Positions 35,890 to 44,675 of a stretch of 64,000 nt of DNA are shown here, in pieces. A program made the position numbers and the translations under genes. Source of the stretch: Paenibacillus sp. MAEPY2 (GTDB lineage Bacteria; Bacillota; Bacilli; Paenibacillales; Paenibacillaceae); the NCBI RefSeq assembly GCF_000499205.1, contig NZ_AWUK01000011.1, forward strand, positions 62,001-126,000, in the 5' to 3' direction. Position 1 is the first letter of the stretch. Each line of letters opens with the position of its first letter. A model generated the notes under the pieces. The model was not told the DNA's origin. It did not search any database and worked only from the letters and a program-made list of their open reading frames with translations.

Positions 35890-37629
35890 ATGATAAAAGT
35901 TGATAACATATCCTTCTCATTTCCGCAAAAGGAACTATATAAAGACATCTCATTTACCCTTGAAGAGGGACAACATTGCGCTTTTATAGGAACAAGTGGC
36001 AGTGGGAAAAGTACACTGATCGATATATTGATGGATCCGGAAAGATATTTGTTCGAGGGCAAGTTAGAGATAGACCCGGATTGCAGAATCGGGTATGTCA
36101 GTCAGTTCTTGCAAGTTGACCAAACGAAAGAAATGACCGTCTTTGAATATATCGGAGAAGAATTTATTAAGATACAAGATGAAATTACATCGATTTATGC
36201 TGAAATGGAAACCACATCAGATATGGATTCGTTGCTGGAAAAGGTTCAATTCGCTTTAGACGCATTCGATTCGATGGATGGGGATAATTTCGAAAACACC
36301 ATTAATAAGCAACTAAACTTGGCCAACCTCATGAAGCTCAAAGATCTTAGTATATCCGACGTGAGTGGTGGGGAATTTAAACTTATTCAAGTGATGAAGG
36401 AAATGCTTAATCGTCCAGACTTAATGATTATGGACGAACCCGATGTATTTTTGGACTTTGAGAACCTAAATGCGCTTAAAAAACTTATTAATTCCCACAA
36501 GGGAATGCTGCTAGTTGTTACGCACAACCGATATCTATTGAATCATTGTTTCAACAAAATTATACACCTTGAAAACACGGAGATCCAAGAGTTTGATGGG
36601 CGATATATTGATTATAACTTCTCGCTGCTTCAGACTAAGATCGAGCTGCAAGAAATCGCGGTTGCTGAAGCTGAAGAAATTGAGAGATACGATCACATCA
36701 TCGACAATCTTAGAGAGATCGCCACGTATAATTCGGAAGCCTCCAGAGGCAGAGCGTTAAAAGCCAGAGTTAGGTTTCAAGAAAGATTGGAAGCCCGTAG
36801 AATCAAAGCGCCATTTGTTGATATTAAGCAGCCGGATATTACCTTTGGTATCGATCATGAAATGGAAGACACCGTTGTAGTAAATGTCCATGATTATAGT
36901 GTTTCCTTTGATGAGCTGCTTTTGGAAAATGTTAACTTTGAGATCAAATCTACAGATAAAGTAGCTATTATCGGCCCAAACGGTACCGGTAAAACGACTT
37001 TGCTTCGGGAAATCTTTAAAAATAATCATGATTCCATTGAAATCAATTCTGATGTTAAAGTGGCTTATTTGTCTCAGCTTCAAGGCGAAACGCTAGAGGA
37101 TTCCAATACGATACTTGATGAATTTATCGATGCCGGGTTTAAAACGTATGATGAGATCAGATCGTATATTTCAAACTATGGCTTTGAAGGAGAAATCCTT
37201 GATCAAAAGATAGAATCTTTATCTGGTGGAGAAAAAAACCTGCTTCAATTGGCTAAAATTTCTGCCAGCAAAGCAAACGTATTGCTTCTTGATGAACCGA
37301 CAAGCCATTTAGACACCTATACACAAATAGCACTGGAGAAAGCCATTGAGGACTATAAAGGTGCGATTCTCATGATTTCTCATGATTTCTATTCTGTTGT
37401 AAATGGTATGGATTATGTTTTAATCATTGACGATAAAACGATTAGAAAAATGAGTATGGAAGAATTTAGAGAGATGATTTATGCGAGTCACTTTAATAGA
37501 GACTATTTAGAAACGGAACAACAAAAAAAATCAGTTGAAATGAAAATAGAATTGGCTTTAAAAGATACTAATTTTGAATTAGCAAAAGTATTAGTGGATG
37601 AGCTAGAAGAGATAATTAAGTTGCTTTAA
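35890..37629 (+). CDS. ABC-F subfamily ATPase (ribosome-protection type)
   Basis: 579 residues, soluble, no membrane segments. Two ABC domains: NBD1 with Walker A GTSGSGKST (about 34-42), signature VSGGEF, Walker B LMIMDEPDVFLD, switch VVTHN; a charged linker (about 250-310) with RALKARVRFQERLEARR; NBD2 with Walker A GPNGTGKTT, signature LSGGEKN, Walker B VLLLDEPTSHLD, switch ISHD. This is the architecture of ABC-F factors, which bind the ribosomal E site; antibiotic-resistance members expel macrolide-, lincosamide- or pleuromutilin-type drugs. The MDEP in NBD1 lacks the usual following Thr-N-H. Drug specificity cannot be read, but the attenuator-like leader supports a drug-inducible gene. 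Confidence 0.9.
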   Translation: MIKVDNISFSFPQKELYKDISFTLEEGQHCAFIGTSGSGKSTLIDILMDPERYLFEGKLEIDPDCRIGYVSQFLQVDQTKEMTVFEYIGEEFIKIQDEITSIYAEMETTSDMDSLLEKVQFALDAFDSMDGDNFENTINKQLNLANLMKLKDLSISDVSGGEFKLIQVMKEMLNRPDLMIMDEPDVFLDFENLNALKKLINSHKGMLLVVTHNRYLLNHCFNKIIHLENTEIQEFDGRYIDYNFSLLQTKIELQEIAVAEAEEIERYDHIIDNLREIATYNSEASRGRALKARVRFQERLEARRIKAPFVDIKQPDITFGIDHEMEDTVVVNVHDYSVSFDELLLENVNFEIKSTDKVAIIGPNGTGKTTLLREIFKNNHDSIEINSDVKVAYLSQLQGETLEDSNTILDEFIDAGFKTYDEIRSYISNYGFEGEILDQKIESLSGGEKNLLQLAKISASKANVLLLDEPTSHLDTYTQIALEKAIEDYKGAILMISHDFYSVVNGMDYVLIIDDKTIRKMSMEEFREMIYASHFNRDYLETEQQKKSVEMKIELALKDTNFELAKVLVDELEEIIKLL

Positions 37630-37707
37630 ATTAGTTAGAGCGAAAAGGGCTAAAGTGAATTAGTTTGAGTCAACGATGAAACATGATGTTGATAGAAAAG
37701 TATCAAT

Positions 37708-37745
37708 AAAAAGACACTGATGAATAATATATCAGTGTCTTTTTA
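37708..37745 (+). terminator. Terminator of the ABC-F gene
   Basis: AAAAAGACACTGAT and ATCAGTGTCTTTTT around a short AT-rich loop. The rest of the 37630-37994 gap shows nothing else I can name. Confidence 0.88.
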
Positions 37746-37994
37746 CTGCATTGATTTCTTGATAGCTCTTGCCAAAAGGGAAATATCAGTACCAACTTCG
37801 TGAAGAAAATACAGATACTAAGATCATCCATTCGTAAACGATTTTGATCGTCGTGTCTTATGTATTGGCCCTCGGAAGAACGATATGTATGTAAAGTATA
37901 CAAAATGCGCTTAACAATGAAATAACATTTTAAAGGTACAATATTATTTGAGTACATAAAGTGGAGTTATTATGCGTACAGAGGAGAGGTTTAA

Positions 37995-38834
37995 TTGGAA
38001 CTCACAGCAAGTCGCTCTGAATTATTGGAGAGTATTTTCAAAGCTGCGCCGTTTTTTGCTGAGCTTTGCCAGAAAGAAGATATTGCGCTAGCTATCTCTG
38101 ACAAAGAGAAATTAATATTTTATTCGCCAGACCGTAGCAATCCATTGGATGTAAAACCCGGTTCACTAATCTCCAAAGGTCAAGGTATTGAAATTGCGAT
38201 GACAACCAGACAAATGGCCATCAAGTCTATTCCAAAAGAAGTGTTTGGCATCCCATCGCGCACAATTGCCATTCCTGTAATCAATGAGAACGATGAGGTG
38301 GTCGGCGCGATTGCGTTCGGAGTTAGCTTGGCTAGGCAGTCCAAGCTGTCTGACTTGGCAGAACTGCTCGTCTCGGCCAATACACAAATTACGGCAAGTA
38401 TAAACAATTTGCTGGAAACGTCCAAAGAGCTTCGGGAAGCACAGGAATCGATGAGCAACTCAGCGGATCAAACGAAGAAAGAAGTTCTGGAGACAACGAA
38501 GATTACCGATGTGGTAAAAAGGATTGCCACGCAGACGAACATCATTGGGCTTAATGCTGGTATTGAAGCGTCACGTGCAGGCAACGCAGGTAGAACGTTC
38601 CAGGTTGTAGCCAATGAAGTGCGCAAGCTGGCCGGCGATAGTGTGAACGCGGTACAGCAAGCCGAAGAGCGTATCGGCCGCATGAGGGAGAAGGTAGAGA
38701 CGATTCTCTCCAAGACCTCGACGGTCGATGCGACGGTGCTGCGTCAGTCTGTGGAATTCAAGGAAATTGAAGAGACACTAGCCAGTCTAAATGATTTGTC
38801 GAATCGCTTACTGGAAGCTTCGAGAAATTTTTAA
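37995..38834 (+). CDS. Soluble methyl-accepting chemotaxis-type signal transducer
   Basis: 279 residues, no membrane segment. An N-terminal sensor region (about 1-115: [20 protein letters not shown] ... [11 protein letters not shown] ... [11 protein letters not shown]) is followed by a shortened MCP signalling helix pair with the conserved tip [34 protein letters not shown] start with GAGGAGAGG upstream. Likely a cytoplasmic sensor coupling to CheA/CheW. Such small PAS-like MCPs are common in Paenibacillus. Confidence 0.88.
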   Translation: MELTASRSELLESIFKAAPFFAELCQKEDIALAISDKEKLIFYSPDRSNPLDVKPGSLISKGQGIEIAMTTRQMAIKSIPKEVFGIPSRTIAIPVINENDEVVGAIAFGVSLARQSKLSDLAELLVSANTQITASINNLLETSKELREAQESMSNSADQTKKEVLETTKITDVVKRIATQTNIIGLNAGIEASRAGNAGRTFQVVANEVRKLAGDSVNAVQQAEERIGRMREKVETILSKTSTVDATVLRQSVEFKEIEETLASLNDLSNRLLEASRNF

Positions 38835-38867
38835 GTATAATAGGACAGTTCCTGGTCAAATGTTGTA

Positions 38868-39033
38868 TCTAGATGCAATTGTCCGTATCAGGATGAACGT
38901 ATCAAAGAAGAAGTTCAATCCATGGTTTCTTTTACATCTCAGAAGATTACAATTTTTATTATGAGCACCCCAGATAAAGAGAATATACAGTTTCAAAGAT
39001 CAGTTGATAAATATGTAAACAAATTGAGTTTTT
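38868..39033 (+). pseudogene. Short coding-like remnant
   Basis: A start-less frame reads CPYQDERIKEEVQSMVSFTS, then TPDKENIQFQRSVDKYVNKL and SF before the stop at 39033. Protein-like, not recognised. It ends in a good hairpin (39034-39070). Confidence 0.3.
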
Positions 39034-39070
39034 AAAGCCCGTTGGACTAAATCAACGGGTTATTTTTTAT
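39034..39070 (+). terminator. Rho-independent terminator
   Basis: AGCCCGTTGG and TCAACGGGTT form the stem around ACTAAA; a T-rich run follows. Confidence 0.75.
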
Positions 39071-39217
39071 TGTGTGTGGTGGTTAACAAACAAAGGTGAT
39101 ATAAGCCGCGCTGATTTTGTGGCTTTTCTTTGATATATAGATACACTCTTTTGTTGGAAGTTAGACAAGCATATACTTCGAGAAAAGCGATTCAATTTCT
39201 TTTTTATTTATCATGAC

Positions 39218-39274
39218 TTGACCTTAGGTCTGACCTAAGGTATATGCTTAACTCATATTAAAGGAGATGGAGGA
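39218..39274 (+). promoter_or_regulatory. MerR-type promoter plus ribosome binding site, no gene behind it
   Basis: TTGACC (39218-39223) and TATGCT (39243-39248) are 19 bases apart. The spacer holds a perfect dyad ACCTTAGGT-CTG-ACCTAAGGT (39221-39241). A long spacer with a central dyad is the mark of MerR-family promoters. AGGAGATGGAGG follows at 39262-39273, but no start codon or frame comes after it. Confidence 0.6.
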
Positions 39275-39289
39275 TAAAATTCCCAGTAA

Positions 39290-39358
39290 TTACTCACTTT
39301 GTGGTTGACAGTGTTATAGGCAGGTGTTATAACTAATTCAAAGTGAGTAACCACTCAC
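39290..39358 (+). promoter_or_regulatory. Sigma-A promoter with paired operators for the TetR-MFS operon
   Basis: TTGACA (39305-39310) and TATAAC (39328-39333) are 17 bases apart. TTACTCACTTTG (39290-39301) upstream and CAAAGTGAGTAA (39339-39350) downstream form a perfect 12-base inverted repeat flanking the promoter. The downstream half is also part of GTGAGT-AACC-ACTCAC (39343-39358), a TetR-style operator. Autoregulation by the TetR gene at 39402 is the simplest reading. Confidence 0.7.
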
Positions 39359-39401
39359 TCACTAGCGATTCGACAGAATTATAGGGAAAGGAGGTAATAC
39401 G

Positions 39402-40052
39402 TTGACTGACAATAATTTGTTTAAGGAATTCCAAACATTGCACAAAGGAGAGCAAACTCTTAAACAAAGAAGGATTGTAGAAGAAGCGATTCGATTATTC
39501 GCAGAGAAGGGTTATTCCAACACTTCCACCGCAGAAATCGCTAAAGCAGCAGAGGTGTCGGAAGCGAGTATTTTTAAAAATTACGGAACAAAAGATAAAT
39601 TATTATTGTCTCTAATTGTTCCTAATTTGAAAGAAATATTCCCCTCCAAAATTGATAAAGTTGTTAGCCAATTCAGTGCCGAGATAACCTTTGAATCCTT
39701 CTTAAGAGCTTTCCTTAAGAATCGTAACGAATTCATTTCGGAAAATAAGGAAATTTTTCAAATTCTCGTTAAAGAGCTCTTTTATAATGAGGAATTAAAA
39801 AGTGATCTGCTTCCTTACATTTCAGAGGTTGTAACGCCTAGACTATCTTCGCTAATCGATTCGGCCAAACAACGGGGAGAACTAATTGATATCCCTACGG
39901 AACGGATCCGGATAACGTTCATGACGTATATCGGCGGGTTATTTGCATCTCATTTCGTATTATTGAATAAATCTTCCCTTAGTGAGAATGAAATCGAAGA
40001 TGCTCTACGCATGATGATGGAAGGCTTTCGAAAGAATGCATCAGCAAACTAA
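39402..40052 (+). CDS. TetR/AcrR-family transcriptional repressor
   Basis: 216 residues. HTH at about residues 25-65 (IVEEAIRLFAEKGYSNTSTAEIAKAAEVSEASIFKNYGTKDKLLLSLI), then a helical drug-binding domain. TTG start with GGAAAGGAGG upstream. It is the first gene of an operon with the MFS exporter 40 bases downstream, and the promoter carries likely binding sites (39290-39358). Typical local repressor of a drug pump. Confidence 0.93.
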   Translation: MTDNNLFKEFQTLHKGEQTLKQRRIVEEAIRLFAEKGYSNTSTAEIAKAAEVSEASIFKNYGTKDKLLLSLIVPNLKEIFPSKIDKVVSQFSAEITFESFLRAFLKNRNEFISENKEIFQILVKELFYNEELKSDLLPYISEVVTPRLSSLIDSAKQRGELIDIPTERIRITFMTYIGGLFASHFVLLNKSSLSENEIEDALRMMMEGFRKNASAN

Positions 40053-40091
40053 TATAAGGTAGTATGAAACCAAATGAAGGAGGTATGATCT

Positions 40092-41573
40092 GTGGGGAAT
40101 GTTGAAAAAATAAACATCGGTTCGTCCGAGTCCTTCTCACTGCGAGCAATCATCCCGCAATTATTGGCCATTATTGCGGGTATGATCATGGTTATTCTAG
40201 ATAGCACTGCCATGAATGTTGCCATCCCAAACCTCGTGAAGGATCTGAATACGGATTTACCCACGATAAAGTGGACGATCACAGGTTATACGCTCGCCAT
40301 GTCTGCCGTTATTCCTCTTGCAGGATGGCTTTCGGATCGAATTGGAGCCAAACGAGTCTTTTTAATTAGCATCGTTCTATTTACAATAGGGTCTGCATTA
40401 TGCGCAATCGCGCAAACTCCGTCCGAACTCATCTTATACCGCGTTCTCCAAGGTTTGGGAGGAGGAATGGTGGCTCCTGTAGGCATGGCAATGGTCTTTA
40501 GTCTGGCACCTCCGGAAAAACGTGGGTCGGTCATGGGATTTCTGGGGATTCCTATTCTGTTGGGGCCGGCTCTAGGACCGATCTTATCTGGTTACTTAGT
40601 GGAGTACCAAAGCTGGCACTGGATTTTCCTAATTAACCTCCCTGTCGGTATATTGGCCACTATTCTGATTGTGTTCCTCATACCGAAATCGAAACTGAAT
40701 GAGAAATTGCCTCATCTGGATTGGATGGGCATGATTTTGGCACCGATTGCTTTTGCAATGCTCGCATACGGAATAAGTGAAAGTGGAAATAGCTGGACTT
40801 CTGTCTCTACGTTAACAGGCCTGATTGTTGGCGGCGTTGCCTTAATCCTGTTTATCATCTCCGCATTAGTGCAAAAGCAACCGCTGCTTGAATTACGTGT
40901 TTTTCGTTCTTCGGATTTCACTCGCGGCATCTTGCTCTTATGGGTGGTTATGTTCGCTATGTTCGGTGTCATGGTCTTGGTGCCACTCTATCTGCAAAAC
41001 GTGAAAGGGTACACTCCACTCGAGACCGGGATCATGTTGCTACCGCAGGCATTGTTAGCAGGACTCAGTATGCCAATTAGCGGCAAACTATTCGATAAAC
41101 TCGGCGCGAGGCCATTAGCGATGTTTGGGCTTGCTTCTATATCCGTAGCTATGTTTATCCTTTCTGGTGTCACGGTAGACACAGGTAAACCGGTGATTCT
41201 AACCGCTTTGGGACTCATGGGTTTGGGAATGGGCTTTAATATGATGCCATTGAATACTCACGTTATGAATGCAAGTCCGCGCGAATTGGTCAGTCGAGTA
41301 ACCTCGCTTACGACCGCTGCGCAGCAAATTGTCGTTTCCTTTGCTGTTACGGTATTGACAACGTATTTGACGTCGCGAACCTCCGAGCACGCTAGTGCTG
41401 CGAGTAAAGGAACAAACCCTCTTAAAGCAGTAGTCGACGGCTTCGGTGATACATTCTTTTTAGTTGCTTGTATCGCGGTGGCTGGAATACTGTTAGCCTT
41501 GTTACTACGCAAACCTAAGCAAGCTTCAACGGAAGGAGACAACAAGACAGATCCCTCAGTTATGATGCATTAA
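40092..41573 (+). CDS. MFS drug exporter, DHA2 (EmrB/QacA) family
   Basis: 493 residues with about 14 transmembrane helices. Motif A-like GWLSDRIGAKRVFLIS after TM2, motif C-like LGIPILLGPALGPILSGYLV in TM5, and the early acidic residue in VILDSTAMNVAIPNL are those of the 14-TMS proton-drug antiporters. GTG start with AAGGAGGT upstream. Probably exports a toxic compound sensed by the TetR upstream; specificity unknown. Confidence 0.93.
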   Translation: MGNVEKINIGSSESFSLRAIIPQLLAIIAGMIMVILDSTAMNVAIPNLVKDLNTDLPTIKWTITGYTLAMSAVIPLAGWLSDRIGAKRVFLISIVLFTIGSALCAIAQTPSELILYRVLQGLGGGMVAPVGMAMVFSLAPPEKRGSVMGFLGIPILLGPALGPILSGYLVEYQSWHWIFLINLPVGILATILIVFLIPKSKLNEKLPHLDWMGMILAPIAFAMLAYGISESGNSWTSVSTLTGLIVGGVALILFIISALVQKQPLLELRVFRSSDFTRGILLLWVVMFAMFGVMVLVPLYLQNVKGYTPLETGIMLLPQALLAGLSMPISGKLFDKLGARPLAMFGLASISVAMFILSGVTVDTGKPVILTALGLMGLGMGFNMMPLNTHVMNASPRELVSRVTSLTTAAQQIVVSFAVTVLTTYLTSRTSEHASAASKGTNPLKAVVDGFGDTFFLVACIAVAGILLALLLRKPKQASTEGDNKTDPSVMMH

Positions 41574-41662
41574 TGATTAAATACAAGGCAGAATTAGAAA
41601 TAACGGATCAAGTGCTTTGGGTAATTTTATCTGGATTCTAATTTAGAAGGAGTGGAAGATAT

Positions 41663-42430
41663 ATGAGACTTTCGGGAAACACAATTCTTATTACTGGTGG
41701 GGGTTCTGGAATCGGGCTGGCTTTTGCAGAACGATTTATTAATCAGGGGAATCAAGTCATTATTTGCGGTCGGCGTGAGGAAGCTTTACAAAAAGCCAAA
41801 GAAAGCTTGCCAAACGTTATTACTCGAGCATGTGATTTGGCGAATGAATCCGAACGGTTAGATTTATACGAATGGATAACTACTAATCATCCTGAAGTCA
41901 ATGTATTAGTGAACAATGCAGGAATTCAACAACGCTTTAGTATTTTAAAAGCAGACGCAAAGGACAATTGGTCTTATTTCAGTAAAGAAATTAGAACTAA
42001 TATGGAAGCTACTATCCATCTTTCCATGTTGTTTGCACCATTGTTTGCTGAGAAAGAAAAAGCAACGATCATTAATGTAACATCGGGCTTGGCTTTTACG
42101 CCAGCGATGTTTGCTCCGGTTTACTCAGCTACCAAAGCAGCGATTCATTCCTTTACTATGAGTCTGAGACACCAGCTTACAGATTCATCTATAGAAGTGA
42201 TTGAAGTGGTTCCTCCAGCAGTGAACACAGATCTGGGAGGGGCGGGCTTACACTCGCAGGGAGTACCGTTAGATGCTTTTGCTGACGGGATATTCAAAGG
42301 ACTGGAAGAAGGTCAGAAAGAAATTGGTTACGGTACTTCTGCAAAGGCGATGCGCATGTCTAGAGATGAAATTGACGAGACGGGTACAAGAATGTACAAT
42401 CTCATGAAAGACATGCTCGATAAATTGTAA
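41663..42430 (+). CDS. Short-chain dehydrogenase/reductase (DltE-like)
   Basis: 255 residues. Cofactor motif TGGGSGIG (about 11-18), NNAG at about residue 88, catalytic Ser in NVTSG and YSATK pair (about 155-159) are all present. R34/R35 after the second strand (CGRREE) favours NADPH. Close to the DltE/YqjQ-like oxidoreductases. AAGGAG lies before the ATG. Same strand as the MFS gene 90 bases upstream, possibly the same operon. Confidence 0.92.
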   Translation: MRLSGNTILITGGGSGIGLAFAERFINQGNQVIICGRREEALQKAKESLPNVITRACDLANESERLDLYEWITTNHPEVNVLVNNAGIQQRFSILKADAKDNWSYFSKEIRTNMEATIHLSMLFAPLFAEKEKATIINVTSGLAFTPAMFAPVYSATKAAIHSFTMSLRHQLTDSSIEVIEVVPPAVNTDLGGAGLHSQGVPLDAFADGIFKGLEEGQKEIGYGTSAKAMRMSRDEIDETGTRMYNLMKDMLDKL

Positions 42431-42462
42431 CATTGAGACATCCATAGATTATTCCTCATACA

Positions 42463-42500
42463 AAAGCAAGCAGCTGTCACTTGGCAACTGCTTGCTTTGT
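42463..42500. terminator. Bidirectional terminator
   Basis: AAAGCAAGCAG and CTGCTTGCTTT form the stem between the convergent SDR and hydrolase genes. Confidence 0.85.
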
Positions 42501-43505
42501 TTATTGACCCGCTGGTGTGTAATTCTCGTCTAGAAAAGATTGAACGGCTTGGAACGCCTGAACTCTATTTTTCTCGAGCAATACCATGTGAGTTCCTTCT
42601 CCGATTTCCACCCAACGGCGATATGCAGCTCCGGTTAAGGAAGTAAAGAAGTTTTGAGCCAAATCTAACGGTACATCAATATCCCACTCCGCATGAATGA
42701 GGAGTACAGGTACGGTGATATCTTTAGGTTCGTAGAAGGCTTTGCCAACCGTCCAATATTCACGTATGTCTAGAATGGGCCCGTTGGTAGCGCGGATATG
42801 CTCAGGATGTACGTTCTTGCTATTAGGATCGGAAGCCAGTGTTGCTACAACCCATTTCTCAAACCAACCGTCAGGGAGCAAGGTGTCACGTTTCCCTTCA
42901 GGAGCAGCACTTAACCAGCGTTCTTTAGTAGTCCTTGCTGGCACAAGGCGATAAGAGCCAAGCGAGCCGCCAGTATCAATAGGGATTGGTTTATTGCTTA
43001 GCCATTGAGGGGCAATAAGAGTTAACTTGTTCACTTTGTTGTTATTAAGGCTTGTATATGCTCCAGCCACTGTGCCGCCCCAAGACATCCCAAGTACATT
43101 GACCTTCGATAGATTGCGGTGCTTCAGGACGAAGTCCACAGCCGAGCCAAAGTCACGAACGCCGGTTTCTGTACGGACAAGCGGAGGATTCTGATCGGCA
43201 GGTTGATCCATTTCTGGCGGTCTTGTGGATCCACCATAGCCACGAACATCTACCCCATAGACGTCATAGCCGTGACTAGCGAGGTAATCAAGGAAGGTAA
43301 AACCGTCTAGCTCCACATCATATAAGCTACCAATTGGATAAGTAGCACCATGGACCATGACGATCGTCTTCTCATTAGAGAAGACAGTCATAGATGCAGG
43401 ACGTTTATTAAGGACCGATAGCTCAATCCCCGGCGTATCGCTAGCAATGTTAAATATCTCAGAAACAATGGAGATAGATTTGTTGAATGTATGGTTAGAC
43501 ATCAT
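42501..43505 (-). CDS. Alpha/beta hydrolase
   Basis: 334 residues, no signal peptide. Oxyanion motif VMVHGATYP, nucleophile elbow GMSWGG, acid in IHAEWDIDVP and His in GEGTHMVLLEK complete the triad. AGTGAGGGG lies upstream of the ATGATG start. 22 bases downstream of the MBL-hydrolase gene on the same strand, so the two hydrolases form an operon that is probably controlled by the divergent XRE-cupin regulator. Likely an esterase or lactonase acting on a small metabolite. Confidence 0.9.
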   Translation of the reverse strand: MMSNHTFNKSISIVSEIFNIASDTPGIELSVLNKRPASMTVFSNEKTIVMVHGATYPIGSLYDVELDGFTFLDYLASHGYDVYGVDVRGYGGSTRPPEMDQPADQNPPLVRTETGVRDFGSAVDFVLKHRNLSKVNVLGMSWGGTVAGAYTSLNNNKVNKLTLIAPQWLSNKPIPIDTGGSLGSYRLVPARTTKERWLSAAPEGKRDTLLPDGWFEKWVVATLASDPNSKNVHPEHIRATNGPILDIREYWTVGKAFYEPKDITVPVLLIHAEWDIDVPLDLAQNFFTSLTGAAYRRWVEIGEGTHMVLLEKNRVQAFQAVQSFLDENYTPAGQ

Positions 43506-43527
43506 ATTTTCCCCTCACTTTCTTGTA

Positions 43528-44430
43528 TTAGATAAAATGCCAGTTGAAGCTATCTTCGCTTCTAGTGACGTAACCGGCTGAACTCTCTGGGAAATGCGTA
43601 CTGAAATAAATAATTGGACGATCGGCGATGTATTCCAAAGCCCAGAGGCGCGAGATTCGAGCCTGATCACCAAATTCACAGTACATAGAATTCCAATCTG
43701 GCCTCATGACTTGGAAGGGATGATGCATGATATCGGCCCCGAACAAGGCTTCCTCATCACCTGATGAAAGACGAATGGACATTTGACCAATACTGTGACC
43801 TGGAGTCGGAATGAATGTAAATATATCTAGAAATTTTCCGCCTTCTGGACCGATTGTTTCCGTCAGGCCTGCCTCAATGACAGGAAGTACACTCTCTTCG
43901 TAAACGTTGAAGTTCGCTTCATTTTCTTTGTTATGGCTCGCTTCGCTGGAGTAATATTCTTGTTCTTTAATAGGAAATACGTACGTTGCATTTGGGAATG
44001 TCGGTACCCATTTTCCGTTAACCAGCTTTGTATTCCAACCGACATGATCCACATGCAAATGAGTTAGTAACACATAATCGACTTCTTCTGGAGTAACATC
44101 TGCCTCTTGAAGTCGTTCGAGATAAGGTAGATGCAGATTAGCAAGATCCGGATTCAGTGGCAGGTTTTTATCATTACCTGTCGCTGTATCAATAAGAATT
44201 GTATGTTGGGGTGTTTTCACGACCCAGGTGCCAATACTAACGATAAGTTGAGAGTTTTCATCAATCAAGCCTTCTGAGAAGGATTCTTTGTTCGCTTCCA
44301 AAAAAGAGGGATCCCATGTACCTGGGAAATAAATTTCTGGTGGAACGCCACTGATTACCATTTCCGTGACTCGGGTAACAGTAGATTCACCTACGGTGTA
44401 AATCTTAGGAAGCTTAGTCATATGGTTCAT
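43528..44430 (-). CDS. MBL-fold metallo-hydrolase (lactonase-like)
   Basis: 300 residues. Metal motif LLTHLHVDHVGWN (HxHxDH), further His in PTPGHSIGQMSI, Asp in LFGADIMHHP and a final His in FSTHFPES match the dinuclear-zinc beta-lactamase fold of quorum-quenching and related lactonases. No signal peptide. AAAGGAAGG upstream. First gene of a two-gene operon with the hydrolase at 42501. Substrate not readable. Confidence 0.9.
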   Translation of the reverse strand: MNHMTKLPKIYTVGESTVTRVTEMVISGVPPEIYFPGTWDPSFLEANKESFSEGLIDENSQLIVSIGTWVVKTPQHTILIDTATGNDKNLPLNPDLANLHLPYLERLQEADVTPEEVDYVLLTHLHVDHVGWNTKLVNGKWVPTFPNATYVFPIKEQEYYSSEASHNKENEANFNVYEESVLPVIEAGLTETIGPEGGKFLDIFTFIPTPGHSIGQMSIRLSSGDEEALFGADIMHHPFQVMRPDWNSMYCEFGDQARISRLWALEYIADRPIIYFSTHFPESSAGYVTRSEDSFNWHFI

Positions 44431-44445
44431 CGCCTTCCTTTAAAA

Positions 44446-44462
44446 TTTCGCTGGAAATGAAA
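44446..44462. promoter_or_regulatory. Operator half-site near the MBL gene
   Basis: TTTCGCTG at 44446-44453, followed by an imperfect GAAATGAAA. It repeats the left half of the dyad at 44632-44648, just upstream of the MBL start. Confidence 0.45.
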
Positions 44463-44631
44463 TGCTATATGGAAAAGAATAATGTGTAAATGTCCCGGGA
44501 TGATAATTGCACATCTGCTTTGTTAAAAGCTTAGTTCAATAATGCTGGTAAATCAACGTTTTTACACCGAAATTAAACCTTTGTAAGAAAGCTTGCTATT
44601 ACTCAATATTTTGATTATTATCAAATGTAAA

Positions 44632-44648
44632 TTTCGCTGACAGCGAAA
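44632..44648. promoter_or_regulatory. Operator dyad near the XRE-cupin gene
   Basis: TTTCGCTG-A-CAGCGAAA, a perfect 8-base inverted repeat, 27 bases before the regulator's start. With the half-site at 44446 it suggests repression of both divergent genes by the XRE regulator. Confidence 0.6.
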
Positions 44649-44675
44649 AAAATGAATATGTAGGAGAAATATAAG

